Assembly: GCF_001866055.1 (NCBI RefSeq)
Contig: NZ_MLQS01000001.1
Location: 1,361,616 to 1,425,615 of the forward strand
Direction of reading: 5' to 3'
Length of the DNA stretch: 64,000 nt
From: Anaerobacillus alkalidiazotrophicus
GTDB lineage: Bacteria; Bacillota; Bacilli; Bacillales_H; Anaerobacillaceae
This document shows, in pieces, positions 35,693 to 45,203 of the stretch. How positions within the stretch are numbered: the first letter of the stretch is position 1; every line of letters begins with the position of its first letter. The position numbers and the translations under genes were made by a program. The notes under the pieces are model-generated. The model did no database searches. It was not told the DNA's origin and worked only from the letters and a program-made list of their open reading frames with translations.

Positions 35693-35969
35693 TTTATAAA
35701 CAACTCCGACGGAAAGCGCGCCTTCCTTGTATTCCGCGGTTGTTTTTATTATCATCACGAGCCGGATTGTTGTCATATCATGAAAATTTAAAAATAAGTT
35801 CCATTGGTTATTGAACCTATGGTTTACAAAAAGATAAAGTCTAGCTATATCATCATTTTTTCTTGCTTGAAAAATAAATTTTCATAGGTTAATAACTGCG
35901 AGAATTTAAAGTTTCACCAATAATTTAATAAGTAAAAAAAATAGGGTACCCTCAGTGGAGTACCGCATT

Positions 35970-36302
35970 CTAGTTTTTAAGTATCAAGTTCTTTTCCTCT
36001 TCTTCTATGGATATATAGCGTTCAATTTTCTTTAATAACAATTCAAGCTGTAATCGATTTGGATTTGTCTTACTTTCGAATAGCAGCTTTTCTTTTTTGA
36101 CGATTTGATCATGTAGATCTGCTTTTAATGTGAATATATAGCCTTTTTCTTCTGGGGTTTCAAAAAGATATTCATCGCACGCTTCGGTAACAATTTGCTT
36201 CTTCAGCTTAAGATCTTCATAGGATTTCTCTAATTTATCGATTTCGTTATTTAGTTTATTTAAATCGTACTCAATTTCTTTTTTCCACTTTTCGAGTTCC
36301 AC
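35970..36302 (-). CDS. Coiled-coil hypothetical protein, 110 aa
   Basis: GTG start behind GGAGGG. The first ~45 residues are a strong coiled coil (NKLNNEIDKLEKSYEDLKLK); the rest is charged and helical, with no signal peptide or motif. Probably cytoplasmic. Family not recognised. Confidence 0.65.
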   Translation of the reverse strand: MELEKWKKEIEYDLNKLNNEIDKLEKSYEDLKLKKQIVTEACDEYLFETPEEKGYIFTLKADLHDQIVKKEKLLFESKTNPNRLQLELLLKKIERYISIEEEEKNLILKN

Positions 36303-36507
36303 AATATTCCCTCCATACTTCGGTTCTTTTCTATCATTTTATAGGATTAAATAAACGTTCTCAATACGGTGGTAGGACATTCATGAAAAAACGTAAAATA
36401 CGTGTGAATTTGAGCAATTAAATCTTAAAGTAGATGTTTATCATGATGGTGGTTAGGTATACAATAAATAGTATAAATTTATTTTTGTCCAGAAATGTGG
36501 TGAATAG

Positions 36508-37245
36508 ATGCAGAAAAAAAATAGATACGGTTTACCTAAAGTTGATTTTTTCAAGATTATTGATGTGTATAAGAGTTATGCTGCTTACATTGAAAGAGTT
36601 ATTTTGTTTGGTTCACGGGCTAGAGGGGACTATAAATTAGCGTCTGACATCGATATGGCTATTAAATTTAGAAATGATCATGAAAAGTTTTATAGTATAA
36701 AAGAAAAGCTTTCTCAGTTAAACATCATTTACACCTTTGATTTGTTAGATTACGATAAAATCTCAAATGAAAAGTTGAAAAAATATATTGATACGGAAGG
36801 AAAGACGATTTTTTTAACAAACTCTAAAGGACAGGTGATTGGCAATATGAACAAAATAATAGATAAAATAGGGGATCTAGAGAAGGCATTGAAGAAGCTT
36901 CATGAAAGTTTAGTAAGAGATCCTAAACTAGATGATCTAGTTATTGATGCTACAATCCAACGTTTTGAATTTACATATGAATTGTCGTGGAAGCTAATGA
37001 AAGTCTACTTGGAGTATAATGGTAACTTAGAGGTAACAAGCCCAAGGAGAACAATACAAGAAGCCTTCAAGGAAGGTATTATAACCGAAGGCGATAAGTG
37101 GTTGAAAATGTTAGAAAACCGTAATCGAACGTCTCATACATATGACGAAGAGATTGCGAACGAAATCTACCGTAATATAAAGGAAGAATTTAGTACGATT
37201 TTTGATAGCTTATTAGAAGAAATGAAAAAGAGAGTACAGCCTTAA
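36508..37245 (+). CDS. Fused MNT nucleotidyltransferase-HEPN (HI0073/HI0074-type) protein
   Basis: 245 residues. The N-terminal ~105 residues are a minimal nucleotidyltransferase: FGSRARGD with Gly35-Ser36, Asp47 and Asp49 in ASDIDMAI, and a third acidic residue at Asp78. The C-terminal ~130 residues are a HEPN domain of the HI0074 type. It carries the RNase-type signature Arg205-x4-His210-x-Tyr212 (RNRTSHTY), the motif whose tyrosine is AMPylated by MNT partners in known toxin-antitoxin pairs. Here both halves are one polypeptide, joined near LTNSKGQVIGNMNK. Probably a self-contained toxin-antitoxin or stress module. The ribosome-binding site is weak. Confidence 0.85.
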   Translation: MQKKNRYGLPKVDFFKIIDVYKSYAAYIERVILFGSRARGDYKLASDIDMAIKFRNDHEKFYSIKEKLSQLNIIYTFDLLDYDKISNEKLKKYIDTEGKTIFLTNSKGQVIGNMNKIIDKIGDLEKALKKLHESLVRDPKLDDLVIDATIQRFEFTYELSWKLMKVYLEYNGNLEVTSPRRTIQEAFKEGIITEGDKWLKMLENRNRTSHTYDEEIANEIYRNIKEEFSTIFDSLLEEMKKRVQP

Positions 37246-37263
37246 TCAAACTGATATGAACTT

Positions 37264-37370
37264 AAGGGTCATAGACCCTCACCTCTAAGCGTAGCGTAGG
37301 TGGGAACTTCCATTCAGGTGGAGTTGAGAATCCATCTGAATTTCCGATGTTCTAGCGAAGCTAGAACGAG
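37264..37370. repeat. Chain of four hairpins
   Basis: In order: GGGTC/GACCC, CACCT...AGGTG, ATTCAGGTGGA/TCCATCTGAAT and GTTCTAGC/GCTAGAAC, packed into ~105 bp. It recalls the structured right ends of IS200/IS605 elements, but no tnpA/tnpB is present. It could also be a structured RNA. Confidence 0.5.
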
Positions 37371-37441
37371 TTCTCTTGTGGTGTTTCTTAATAGCTAAAA
37401 AGTTCTTGTTGGCTAATTGTTACCCTTTCTATTTTTCGTTT

Positions 37442-37480
37442 TAAGGTGTGAATGTACGTACGTTCACACCTTTTATTTTT
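37442..37480 (+). terminator. Terminator
   Basis: AAGGTGTGAATGTAC/GTACGTTCACACCTT (near-perfect 14-bp stem) with a TTATTTTTATT tail. Confidence 0.85.
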
Positions 37481-37587
37481 ATTGCTTCCCCATCAGAAAC
37501 AAACCTCTCTAAATAATGTTTCCTTCATCCAAAAACGATCATTCCATATTTATGAACCTTTCTACACTTTTATCAAAATTTTTTTAA

Positions 37588-37614
37588 TTGGACAAGAGTA
37601 TTTAGTGGTATAAT
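37588..37614 (+). promoter_or_regulatory. Possible promoter for the DUF418 gene
   Basis: TTGGAC, 15 bp, TATAAT, ~35 bp before the TTG start. The spacing is slightly short. Confidence 0.45.
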
Positions 37615-37649
37615 CAAGGATGGAAAAATAAGTAAAGGAGGTATGTGGT

Positions 37650-38906
37650 TTGAAACGAGAACTTTGCTTCGCACCTACTTCAAATCAAGAAAGGATTGTA
37701 TCCCTTGATATTATAAGGGCTATTGCGTTGTTTGGGATCTTGTTAGTAAATATGAAGTTTTTTTCAACACCTACTTTGCAGGCAGAAATGGCCAATGTAT
37801 CGTTTTCTACAACACTTGCAGATGAAATAAGCCAATGGTTTATTTTTATATTTGCAGAGTTTAAGTTTATTTCGATGTTCTCGCTATTATTTGGGATTGG
37901 ATTTTTAGTATTTATGGAGCGGGGGGAAAGAAGAGGTGCTAACGTAAAGAAGATATTCGTTAGACGCCTATTGTTTCTATTATGCGTTGGTTTGTTCCAC
38001 ATGTTTTTCTTATGGTACGGAGATATTTTAACGTTTTATGCTCTTTTAGGATTTGTATTACTTATCGTTCGCTTCAAATCACCGAAGTTCTTATTAAAAG
38101 CAACGTTCATGACAATGATGATTCCAGTTTTGTTCTTTCTACTACTAGCAGTATTGTTGGCTTTTGTTAGTCCGACGACAACAACCGATCAAGCTAACTA
38201 TTTATCATTTAGTGAGGTGCAAACGGTTGTTGAGATTTACGGTGGGGGTAGTTATAAAGAAATTTTTATGCAAAGGCTTCAAGAAATTGGAATGATTTTG
38301 GTTGGGAATATCTTTGTATTGGCGGTAGTTTTGTCCATGTTCTTTTTTGGAATGTATTTGTGGAAAACAGGAATTTTCACAAAAACCCAAGAGCAAATAG
38401 ATAGAGTCCGTAAAATAGCGAGAAATAGTTTTTTAATAGGGGTTGTTGGACTTGTACTCGCGATAGTCGGTAAGCTGCTTTATGCTGGTGGGGATTCGCC
38501 ATGGTACTTTGTGCAGTATGCGGGACTATTTGTAAGTGGTCCTTCGTTAAGTGTTTTTTATATCATGTGTATTTTATTACTCTTACAAAATAAACGAAGG
38601 TTAGCGTCAGTTGCTCAAGTCCTACAGCCAGTTGGAAAAATGGCCTTAACAAACTATTTGATGCAAACGATCCTCTGCACATTTATCTTTTATAGTTATG
38701 GACTAGGGTTGTTTGGAAAAATAGGTCCGTTTTATGGTTTATTATTTACGGTTATGATTTTCTTACTTCAAATAGGTTATAGCTTTTTATGGATGAAACG
38801 CTTTGCATTTGGACCAATGGAATGGTTATGGCGTAATGTCACATATGGTATGAGTACAGAGAAGTTGAGAATGAATAAGCAGGTTGATCAATCGGTCGAG
38901 CGTTGA
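37650..38906 (+). CDS. DUF418-family membrane protein
   Basis: 418 residues, TTG start behind AAAGGAGG. About ten transmembrane helices. The N-terminal SLDIIRAIALFGILLVNMKFF and the C-terminal DUF418 region (KMALTNYLMQTILCTFIFYS, PMEWLWRNVTY) are typical of YeiB/YxaH-like proteins, related to acyltransferase-3 folds. Possibly acts in cell-surface modification or transport; unproven. Its TGA stop is at the very edge of repeat B2. Confidence 0.85.
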   Translation: MKRELCFAPTSNQERIVSLDIIRAIALFGILLVNMKFFSTPTLQAEMANVSFSTTLADEISQWFIFIFAEFKFISMFSLLFGIGFLVFMERGERRGANVKKIFVRRLLFLLCVGLFHMFFLWYGDILTFYALLGFVLLIVRFKSPKFLLKATFMTMMIPVLFFLLLAVLLAFVSPTTTTDQANYLSFSEVQTVVEIYGGGSYKEIFMQRLQEIGMILVGNIFVLAVVLSMFFFGMYLWKTGIFTKTQEQIDRVRKIARNSFLIGVVGLVLAIVGKLLYAGGDSPWYFVQYAGLFVSGPSLSVFYIMCILLLLQNKRRLASVAQVLQPVGKMALTNYLMQTILCTFIFYSYGLGLFGKIGPFYGLLFTVMIFLLQIGYSFLWMKRFAFGPMEWLWRNVTYGMSTEKLRMNKQVDQSVER

Positions 38907-39122
38907 TAAAGCTGAACTTCAATCAGTGGCGGTTTTCCTTCATCCCCCACTGATTGTTAGTTCAACTTATACCACGGGCATAAGAATAACTAATCATCAG
39001 CTTCACTGATGAAAGTTATTCTATATCGGACCTTTAGGGGCAGTTTATCCCCCACCTAAACTTCTCGATTTTCTTACGTTTTGAGGTGGGGGTCTTACTT
39101 GCCCCTTAAGAGTGGGATAAAA
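38907..39122. repeat. Three-hairpin modular repeat, copy B2
   Basis: A ~216-bp copy nearly identical to B1 (33570): same three hairpins, with end motifs ATAAAGCTGAACTTC and CTTAAGAGTGGGATAAAA. It begins directly at the stop codon of the upstream gene. Confidence 0.9.
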
Positions 39123-39364
39123 TAGTAGGGTTTACGAAAGTACGTAGTTAGAAAAAAATGAATCGACATGTCATGGTTGAAAATCGACTCTATTACTCTA
39201 GCAAAACAACATTTCCCATCATTTTCCGGGAAATATCCTTCTTTTCTTTCGGCATTTTCCGGGAAATGTAGTCGATTTGTGATAAACTCGCAGAACAGAA
39301 AAAATGATGTTCTGCGAGAACAATTAGTTTTTTTATCAAGAAAAAATAACGAGGAGTGTGTGTA

Positions 39365-39751
39365 ATGAAATTAGCAAATGTCCACCATATTGCTATTATT
39401 TGTTCGGATTATGAAAGGTCAAAAGATTTTTATGTTCGAATTTTAGGATTGAATATTGTAAATGAAGTTTTTCGCAAAGAACGTCAGTCATATAAGTTAG
39501 ATTTGGCATTAAATGATACATATGTGATCGAGTTGTTTTCCTTTGAAAATCCTCCAAAACGCCCCACTACTCCAGAAGCTACGGGATTACGTCACTTAGC
39601 TTTTTCTGTTGAGGACATGCCTGAGGCAATCAGTCACTTAGAAGACTACGGTGTTGAAGTTGAGGAAGTACGAATCGATCCTCATACTGGGAAACAATTT
39701 ACATTTTTTAAGGACCCAGATGGTTTGCCGATAGAATTATACGAAATGTAA
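39365..39751 (+). CDS. VOC (glyoxalase/dioxygenase fold) protein
   Basis: Start ATG 39365, spaced correctly from GAGGAG; 128 residues. Two beta-alpha-beta-beta-beta modules: the first with HHIAIICSDYERSKDFYVRIL, the second with LRHLAFSVEDMPEAI. Probable metal ligands are a His in HHIAI, a Glu in VIELFSF, a His in LRHLAF and a Glu in PIELYEM, as in GloA2/YaeR-like proteins. A metal-dependent isomerase or lyase is likely; substrate not inferable. Terminator at 39773. Confidence 0.85.
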   Translation: MKLANVHHIAIICSDYERSKDFYVRILGLNIVNEVFRKERQSYKLDLALNDTYVIELFSFENPPKRPTTPEATGLRHLAFSVEDMPEAISHLEDYGVEVEEVRIDPHTGKQFTFFKDPDGLPIELYEM

Positions 39752-39772
39752 CAGTGCGTGACCTGAAGCGAA

Positions 39773-39817
39773 AAAAGGCAGCTACATGACAATATCAGTA
39801 GGCTGCCTTTTAGTTTT
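39773..39817. terminator. Terminator after the VOC gene
   Basis: AAAAGGCAGC...GCTGCCTTTT with a following TTTTG. Confidence 0.85.
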
Positions 39818-39914
39818 GCCTAATACATCCCCTTTTTTAATATGGATTGTACTTATTATATAGATAATCGAAATATAATGAGCATTTCTATAAATAGAAA
39901 AGGAGAGAAGTTCT

Positions 39915-41015
39915 ATGAATTTTAGAAAATTGGAGCAGCTAGTAGATGTAAGAGCTTCCATAACAGGCCACAAAACTAAACAGTTTCCTGTAGTCGGAAT
40001 TGAGCGGAAGGAAGATATTGCACTTCATCATTCTTTAACTAAAATGCATCTTAGTGGCAGTAATGCAGAAGGTTATGCAAACTATCACGTTTACACACTA
40101 GGTTGGCCAGGGATAGGGTATCATTTTGTGATAGAGGAAAACGGAACGATAAAATGGTGTAATAATTTAGATTTGCGAACGTATCATGTAGGTAATTTTA
40201 ATAATCAGGCTATAGGAATTTGTTTATCAGGGGACTTTCGTATAGAACAGCCTACTGACGCTCAAAAACAATCCTTACGTCACTTAGTCGAGGCTTTGAA
40301 AATAGATTTGCCAAATTATAAACGAACGTTAGGCCATAATGACTATCCGGGATATGCGCGAAAGCAATGCCCTGTTTTTGATTGGAAATCGGTGTTAGCT
40401 AGTAAATCGATAGCACCTATAACATTGGAAAACTCGACACATGTGATAAAAAAAGGCGATACACTTTGGGAAATAGCTGCGGGTAACCATATAACAGTCG
40501 CAAAACTTCTTTCATTAAATCCGAATCTCGATCCGTATCATCTAAGAATTGGACAAACTATTCAACTAGCAGCAGGAAAAAATAGAGAAGTGATTGGACA
40601 TGCAACGGTATTAGTTCCATTTCTAAATCGTAGAGCTGAAGCGTCATTTAACTCAAAAATTACTGGTGCGATTCGAAAAGGGCAACAGTTGGAAGTTTAC
40701 GGGATAAAGAATGGGTTGTATGACATCGGTTCGTTAGGTTGGATTTCAGCAGGGACAAAGTATACGAGATTTGAGCCTACTATTAGTGAACTACCAAATG
40801 GTATTTTGAGGCGTGGTGATCGTGGGGAAGGAGTTAAGCAACTTCAGAGAGCACTAAATACAGTTAACTTTCACGTTGGAGAAGAGGATGGAATTTTTGG
40901 TAGAAAAACAAAAGACGGAGTGAGTCGTTTTCAATCAGTCTATCTACCAAATGAAATTGATGGTATTTACGGACCGAATACAAAAAGAGAGTTGGAGAGG
41001 CGGTTGTTGGAGTAG
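39915..41015 (+). CDS. N-acetylmuramoyl-L-alanine amidase with LysM, SH3-like and PG-binding domains
   Basis: 366 residues, ATG behind AAAAGGAGAG. Residues ~20-155 are an Amidase_2 (PGRP-like) domain with zinc-ligand candidates in IALHHS, TYHVGNF and CPVFDW plus GYHFVIEENG. Residues ~178-218 are a LysM (VIKKGDTLWEIAAG). Residues ~225-280 resemble an SH3-type module, and ~292-366 a PG_binding_1 domain (LRRGDRGEGVKQLQRALNTV). There is no signal peptide, as in phage-like or spore-mother-cell lytic enzymes. It cleaves the amide between MurNAc and L-Ala. Confidence 0.9.
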   Translation: MNFRKLEQLVDVRASITGHKTKQFPVVGIERKEDIALHHSLTKMHLSGSNAEGYANYHVYTLGWPGIGYHFVIEENGTIKWCNNLDLRTYHVGNFNNQAIGICLSGDFRIEQPTDAQKQSLRHLVEALKIDLPNYKRTLGHNDYPGYARKQCPVFDWKSVLASKSIAPITLENSTHVIKKGDTLWEIAAGNHITVAKLLSLNPNLDPYHLRIGQTIQLAAGKNREVIGHATVLVPFLNRRAEASFNSKITGAIRKGQQLEVYGIKNGLYDIGSLGWISAGTKYTRFEPTISELPNGILRRGDRGEGVKQLQRALNTVNFHVGEEDGIFGRKTKDGVSRFQSVYLPNEIDGIYGPNTKRELERRLLE

Positions 41016-41060
41016 GTAGACAAATTCAGTGAGTTTTTTTAGGAAGTTATGAAAGTATAA

Positions 41061-41341
41061 TATTTCTAACTTGGAAACTGTTTAGCGCAAGAAGCTTACG
41101 AGCTCGTTCACTTCAGTCAAGCAACGGACTTCAATATTTGTTTGAGATCTTTCGTCGATTAGCTTCATGCAGCTTTGCTCCTGCGGTTACTCGTCGCACA
41201 AAACACTGCTTCGAGGAAGTTTGCTACGGAACTATGCTAGAAGACGCAGAAGCACGTAAATATGAAAGGCCAAAGAGCGGCTTCTGTCAAAGGACTTCCA
41301 GTGCCTATCGCTTGTGACCAAGGCGCTTGCGCTTTTCTTAC
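41061..41341. repeat. Interspersed element, copy C5 (long form)
   Basis: A 281-bp copy with CTTGGAAACTGTTTAGCGC at the left, CACTTCAGTCAAGCAA, the internal GCTTCATGCAGCTTTGC and GCTTCGAGGAAG modules, then GAGCGGCTTCTGTCAAAGG and the right end CCAAGGCGCTTGCGCTTTTC. It combines the module of C2 with the right half of C3/C4, so it is the most complete form seen. Confidence 0.8.
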
Positions 41342-41433
41342 GGATAAATAAAAATCGATTTATTACACTGATATAAAGTTTAGTAATGATTATTTAACTT
41401 ACCATCCCCCCCTCATTCAACTTTAATAAAAAG

Positions 41434-41462
41434 AAGGAGAGTGTGAAGACACACATCTCCTT
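41434..41462 (-). terminator. Terminator for the 41488 lipoprotein gene
   Basis: AAGGAGAGTGTG/CACACATCTCCTT stem; on the minus strand followed by CTTTTTATTAAAG. Confidence 0.8.
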
Positions 41463-41487
41463 AGATAATGTCTGTTTGAGTAGTTAG

Positions 41488-42252
41488 TTAATGACTGATA
41501 ATTTCTCCGTAATCATTATATATATCGCCTGTTTTCCAATCGACAAAAAGCTCACCAACATAACTTGTGGTATCTGGATCGATCACAGGGATAATCCACG
41601 TATATACACCAAAAATCTGAATCGGTACGGGTTCTGTTTTGTATTGCTGTTTTGAAGTGTCAAATTCATCTGCATATTGAAGACCTGTTTTTTCCTCGAC
41701 AAGTTTGATCGCTTCCCAAGGTCCTATTACATATTCACCTTTGAATGGTGAATTTTGTTGTAGCAAACTTTCTATTTGGTCAATGATTAATTCGTGACTT
41801 TCCTGTGTTACATCTTCACCGTTATATTTTATAGTGATTGAATAATGATAGTCTGAATCACTTTGATGAAATAGAACCGTTATATGGGAAGGTTCGCCAG
41901 GGAAAATTTCTTTGTTAAAATAACCTTGAAATGAAACTTTTCCATCTTTAATGCTCCATTCACCGTCTGAAAAGAGCTGCTCATTGAATATATCACCTAT
42001 TGCATAGTAAGTAATTTCATCTAAATATGCTAGTTTTACCTCAATAATTAAGTCATTTTCTGTAGGCTCTTTGTTCGTTTCTTCTTTTGTGTCATCATGG
42101 GTTTGTTTTACATCAACTTCTTCTATAACAGGATCCAGCTCCTTATCTTCATTGGTAGTTTCTTCTGTATTTGCACATCCTACAAATAGTAGAGAAGTAA
42201 CGATAAAGGCAAACAGTACGATACAATTATATAACTTTTTAGTTAAAATCAT
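41488..42252 (-). CDS. Lipoprotein of unknown function, 254 aa
   Basis: A type II signal peptide with lipobox LFVGC (Cys26) is followed by an acidic linker (EETTNEDKELDPVIEEVDVK) and a ~180-residue exported domain. The C-terminal part (GLQYADEFDTSKQQYKT, then LFVDWKTGDIYNDYGEI) has a PepSY-like pattern, though this is not certain. AGGAG ribosome-binding site. Function unknown. Confidence 0.75.
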   Translation of the reverse strand: MILTKKLYNCIVLFAFIVTSLLFVGCANTEETTNEDKELDPVIEEVDVKQTHDDTKEETNKEPTENDLIIEVKLAYLDEITYYAIGDIFNEQLFSDGEWSIKDGKVSFQGYFNKEIFPGEPSHITVLFHQSDSDYHYSITIKYNGEDVTQESHELIIDQIESLLQQNSPFKGEYVIGPWEAIKLVEEKTGLQYADEFDTSKQQYKTEPVPIQIFGVYTWIIPVIDPDTTSYVGELFVDWKTGDIYNDYGEIISH

Positions 42253-42665
42253 TTCTTCATCTCCTAAGTTAATAGTTTTAAAGTTGAATACTACATCTCA
42301 AAGGATGATATTATTCATCGAGATGTAGTTAAGTTATTAAAACTATGGTTCAATCCGTTGTTAATCATTAACAGATTAGCACTTTTACATTATTTAGTAA
42401 AGAAATTATAAATAGTTGGATATAAATAATAACTAAACTACTTATCGCTTAGCTACTCTTGAAGAGGGGAACTTCTTGCATAAACGTTAAAGCACGGTCA
42501 TAAGTCGATAAAATAACACTACCTCTTGGAAATGAAGATAGTTGGCTAACTTTATTTAGAAAGAACGTTGCACTAGAAATCCCTCCAAGTCTGAAATTTT
42601 TTACTTTTATTTTATAAAAAAAGACTCCTAATATAGGAGCCCTTCATGAAAAACAAAGTAGTCGA
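42253..42665. other. Gene-free stretch between two minus-strand genes
   Basis: Contains an inverted repeat at about 42288-42328 (CTACATCTC/GAGATGTAG) and, at 42623-42642, the S8 protease terminator. No ORF or repeat-family member is seen otherwise. Confidence 0.5.
42617..42645 (-). terminator. Terminator of the S8 protease gene
   Basis: On the minus strand GGCTCCTATATTAGGAGTC followed by TTTTTTTATAAAA. Confidence 0.85.
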
Positions 42666-44684
42666 TTACCTGTTTTGATTTACTTCCATTAATTTACCTA
42701 AAAGAAGAGGACTAGCTAAACCATCAACAGGTAGCTTATGTTTAGCTTGAAATTTCATTACTTGTTCAGTTGTAATTGGGCCAAACCAGTTTGTAGGATT
42801 TGACGATACTGAGAAGCCTGCTTTTTCTAAATCTAGTTTTAGCTGAATGACTTCAGAACGTCGATCACCTTCTTGTAAAAATAAAATTTCGCCGTTAATG
42901 GCTTTTCTTAATGTTGTTAATGTTTCGCTATTAGTAACACCTGTTACCGGTAATAGAAAAGCTTTTTGAAATTCTCTGACCTTTTGGGTTGTAATAGGAC
43001 CATACCAGTTTGTAGGGGTTGCAGATACTTGAAAACCTACTTTTTCAAGATCTAGTTTTAATTGGGTGACTTCTGGTCGTCTGTCACCTTCCTTTAAAAC
43101 TTTTTCCGGTATTGGTGAACGAGTAATTTCCCCATTAATGACCTTTTTAAGCGTTAGTAATGTTGTTGAGTCAGCTACACCAGTTTCTTTTAATCCAAAA
43201 ACAGCTTGAAATTCTCTAACTTTTTGAGTTGTGATAGGCCCGTACCAACTTGTAGGAGTTACCGATACACGGAACCCAACTTTTTCAAGGTCTAATTTTA
43301 ATCGAATGACATCGGGGTGATTGTCGCCTTCTTTTAAAATTTGATTAATGACAGGTGGGCGAGTAATCTCCCCATTAATGACTTTTTTAAGTGTTAATAG
43401 TGTTGTTCGATCGGCGATACCCGTTTCGTTTAATCCAAAAACTGTTTGGAACTCTCTAACTTTCTGTGTTGTGACGGGTCCAAACCAATTAGTTGGGTTA
43501 CTAGAAATAAAGAAATTCGCCCTTTCTAAATCGAGTTTTAACTGAATGACTTCTGGAAGGCGATCACCTTCTTTTAACTCAAGTATCTTTGGAGCTTGGA
43601 CGATACCAAAACCAAATAATGGATCCCTTCCGACAGATCCTATATCAAGGGCTGATTGTTGTAATTTTTCTCTTATTTGAATATGAGAAAGTGTAGGATT
43701 AGCTTCTATTAATAAGGCTAATACTCCGGAAACAAAAGGTGCAGCCATTGAAGTCCCACTCATATTTACATAACCATTGTTTAAATGTGTACTATAAATA
43801 TTGACTCCAGGAGCTGTTACCTCAATGGCACTTCCTGTAGCAGAGAATGACGGACGCCTTTCCAATGAATCAATTGCTGATACGGCAATAACAGAAGGAT
43901 AGATAGCTGGATACTGCACAGTGTTGCCAGTCCCTTGTTGATTACCGTTATTTCCTGCCGCAGCAACGACGAGAACCCCTTTATCATAAGCTTTATTAAC
44001 GATATTTTTAAGTGAAAGCGATTCTTGAGATGTCCCTAAGCTAATGTTAATAATATCCATATTGTTTGTAATTGCCCAATCAACTCCAGCAACGATGCGT
44101 GACACAAGTCCTTGTCCGTTTTCATCCAAGGCTTTAACTGCAAATATATTAGCATTTGGGGCTACCCCACTTATTCCATTACCATTGTTTTGTGCAGCGA
44201 TAATTCCAGCTATATGTGTACCGTGTCCATTTTCATCATTATATGAAGTAGAGTCTGGAAGAAATGAAACTCCGCCAGCAATAGTCAAATCTTTATGAAC
44301 AGCGATACCGGTATCAATAATAGCAATGTTTATTCCTTTACCGGTGTATTCTAATTCCCAAGCTGCAGCTGCGTGGACTTTCTCTATACCCCAGTTTTGA
44401 ATTTGACTATTAATCTGAATAATTTGGTCTACTTCTACCGAAAGGACTTTATCATTTTGTTGTAGAAGCATTTTTGCTTCTTCATTAGGCAATTCTGCGA
44501 TTATTGTTGAAACTTGATGATAGGTTTGATCGATTTGCCCATCTAAATCAGTTATTAAAGATTCATCAATATCGTCATGATAGACGATTATTACTTTTTC
44601 AGTAGATGTTTCTGCCCAAGCTTGAGGTAACAATATTAAAAAAACTACTAAAAATAACAAGGGAAATATAAAAACCTTTCTCAT
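42666..44684 (-). CDS. Secreted S8 subtilisin-like protease with four PG-binding repeats
   Basis: 672 residues from ATG 44684 (AAAGGGTG upstream). Signal peptide ~1-24; I9-type propeptide ~28-90; subtilisin domain ~95-365 with the triad Asp124 (IIDTGI), His154 (NGHGTH) and Ser312 (SGTSMAAP). The C-terminal ~300 residues are four tandem ~70-residue PG_binding_1-like repeats (LKEGDRRPEVTQLKLDLEKV, NWYGPITTQKVREFQ). It is an exported, wall-attached endopeptidase. The M14 carboxypeptidase on the other side of the intergenic region (45204) carries the same repeat type and is divergently transcribed. Confidence 0.93.
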   Translation of the reverse strand: MRKVFIFPLLFLVVFLILLPQAWAETSTEKVIIVYHDDIDESLITDLDGQIDQTYHQVSTIIAELPNEEAKMLLQQNDKVLSVEVDQIIQINSQIQNWGIEKVHAAAAWELEYTGKGINIAIIDTGIAVHKDLTIAGGVSFLPDSTSYNDENGHGTHIAGIIAAQNNGNGISGVAPNANIFAVKALDENGQGLVSRIVAGVDWAITNNMDIINISLGTSQESLSLKNIVNKAYDKGVLVVAAAGNNGNQQGTGNTVQYPAIYPSVIAVSAIDSLERRPSFSATGSAIEVTAPGVNIYSTHLNNGYVNMSGTSMAAPFVSGVLALLIEANPTLSHIQIREKLQQSALDIGSVGRDPLFGFGIVQAPKILELKEGDRLPEVIQLKLDLERANFFISSNPTNWFGPVTTQKVREFQTVFGLNETGIADRTTLLTLKKVINGEITRPPVINQILKEGDNHPDVIRLKLDLEKVGFRVSVTPTSWYGPITTQKVREFQAVFGLKETGVADSTTLLTLKKVINGEITRSPIPEKVLKEGDRRPEVTQLKLDLEKVGFQVSATPTNWYGPITTQKVREFQKAFLLPVTGVTNSETLTTLRKAINGEILFLQEGDRRSEVIQLKLDLEKAGFSVSSNPTNWFGPITTEQVMKFQAKHKLPVDGLASPLLLGKLMEVNQNR

Positions 44685-44798
44685 TATCCACACCCTTTAT
44701 CCCATACTATGAATCTATTATAATAGAATGTTTAAAAATATAAATAGAATATTATAGAAATAGTTTGATGAAAAGATAAGAATTTATAAATTTTTGAA

Positions 44799-44990
44799 CT
44801 TGGAATGATGCCTAACTCCACCGCCTATGAGCTTTGTCACTTCAGACCTTATCAGAGCCAAAATGCGGCTTCTGTTAAAGGACGCCCTGTTGTGAAGCTA
44901 CTACTTGGATTACTTCGAAGCTCCTTTGCTCTTGAGCAAACGGAATGGCATAAAGCTGCTGCTCGTGCCCAAGGGTCTTGAGAGTTTCTT
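44799..44990. repeat. Interspersed element, copy C6 (degenerate)
   Basis: GAACTTGGAATGATGCCTAA, CACTTCAGACCTTATC, GCGGCTTCTGTTAAAGGACG and GTGCCCAAGGGTCTTGAG then TTTC. Same order of blocks as C3, with more mismatches. Confidence 0.65.
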
Positions 44991-45203
44991 ATTTTGGGTA
45001 AATGTTCTACAAAAACGATATAGGAAAATTACGGTAATGTATATATAATATAGTAGATGTATATTGGATTGTAATATAGAAAGGTAGTGGTTACTTGTAA
45101 GGATAATAAGAAATATTACTAGGTTAAGGAGAAACTTTACGTGGTTTACTAGATTTGAAAAATTTAACAAACAATATAGACTTTTTGAAAGGTGTAGAAG
45201 CAG

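Noticed and set aside
39168..39365. A 65-codon ORF before the VOC gene
   Set aside because: No ribosome-binding site; the region is a non-coding stretch with TTTTCCGGGAAAT inverted repeats.
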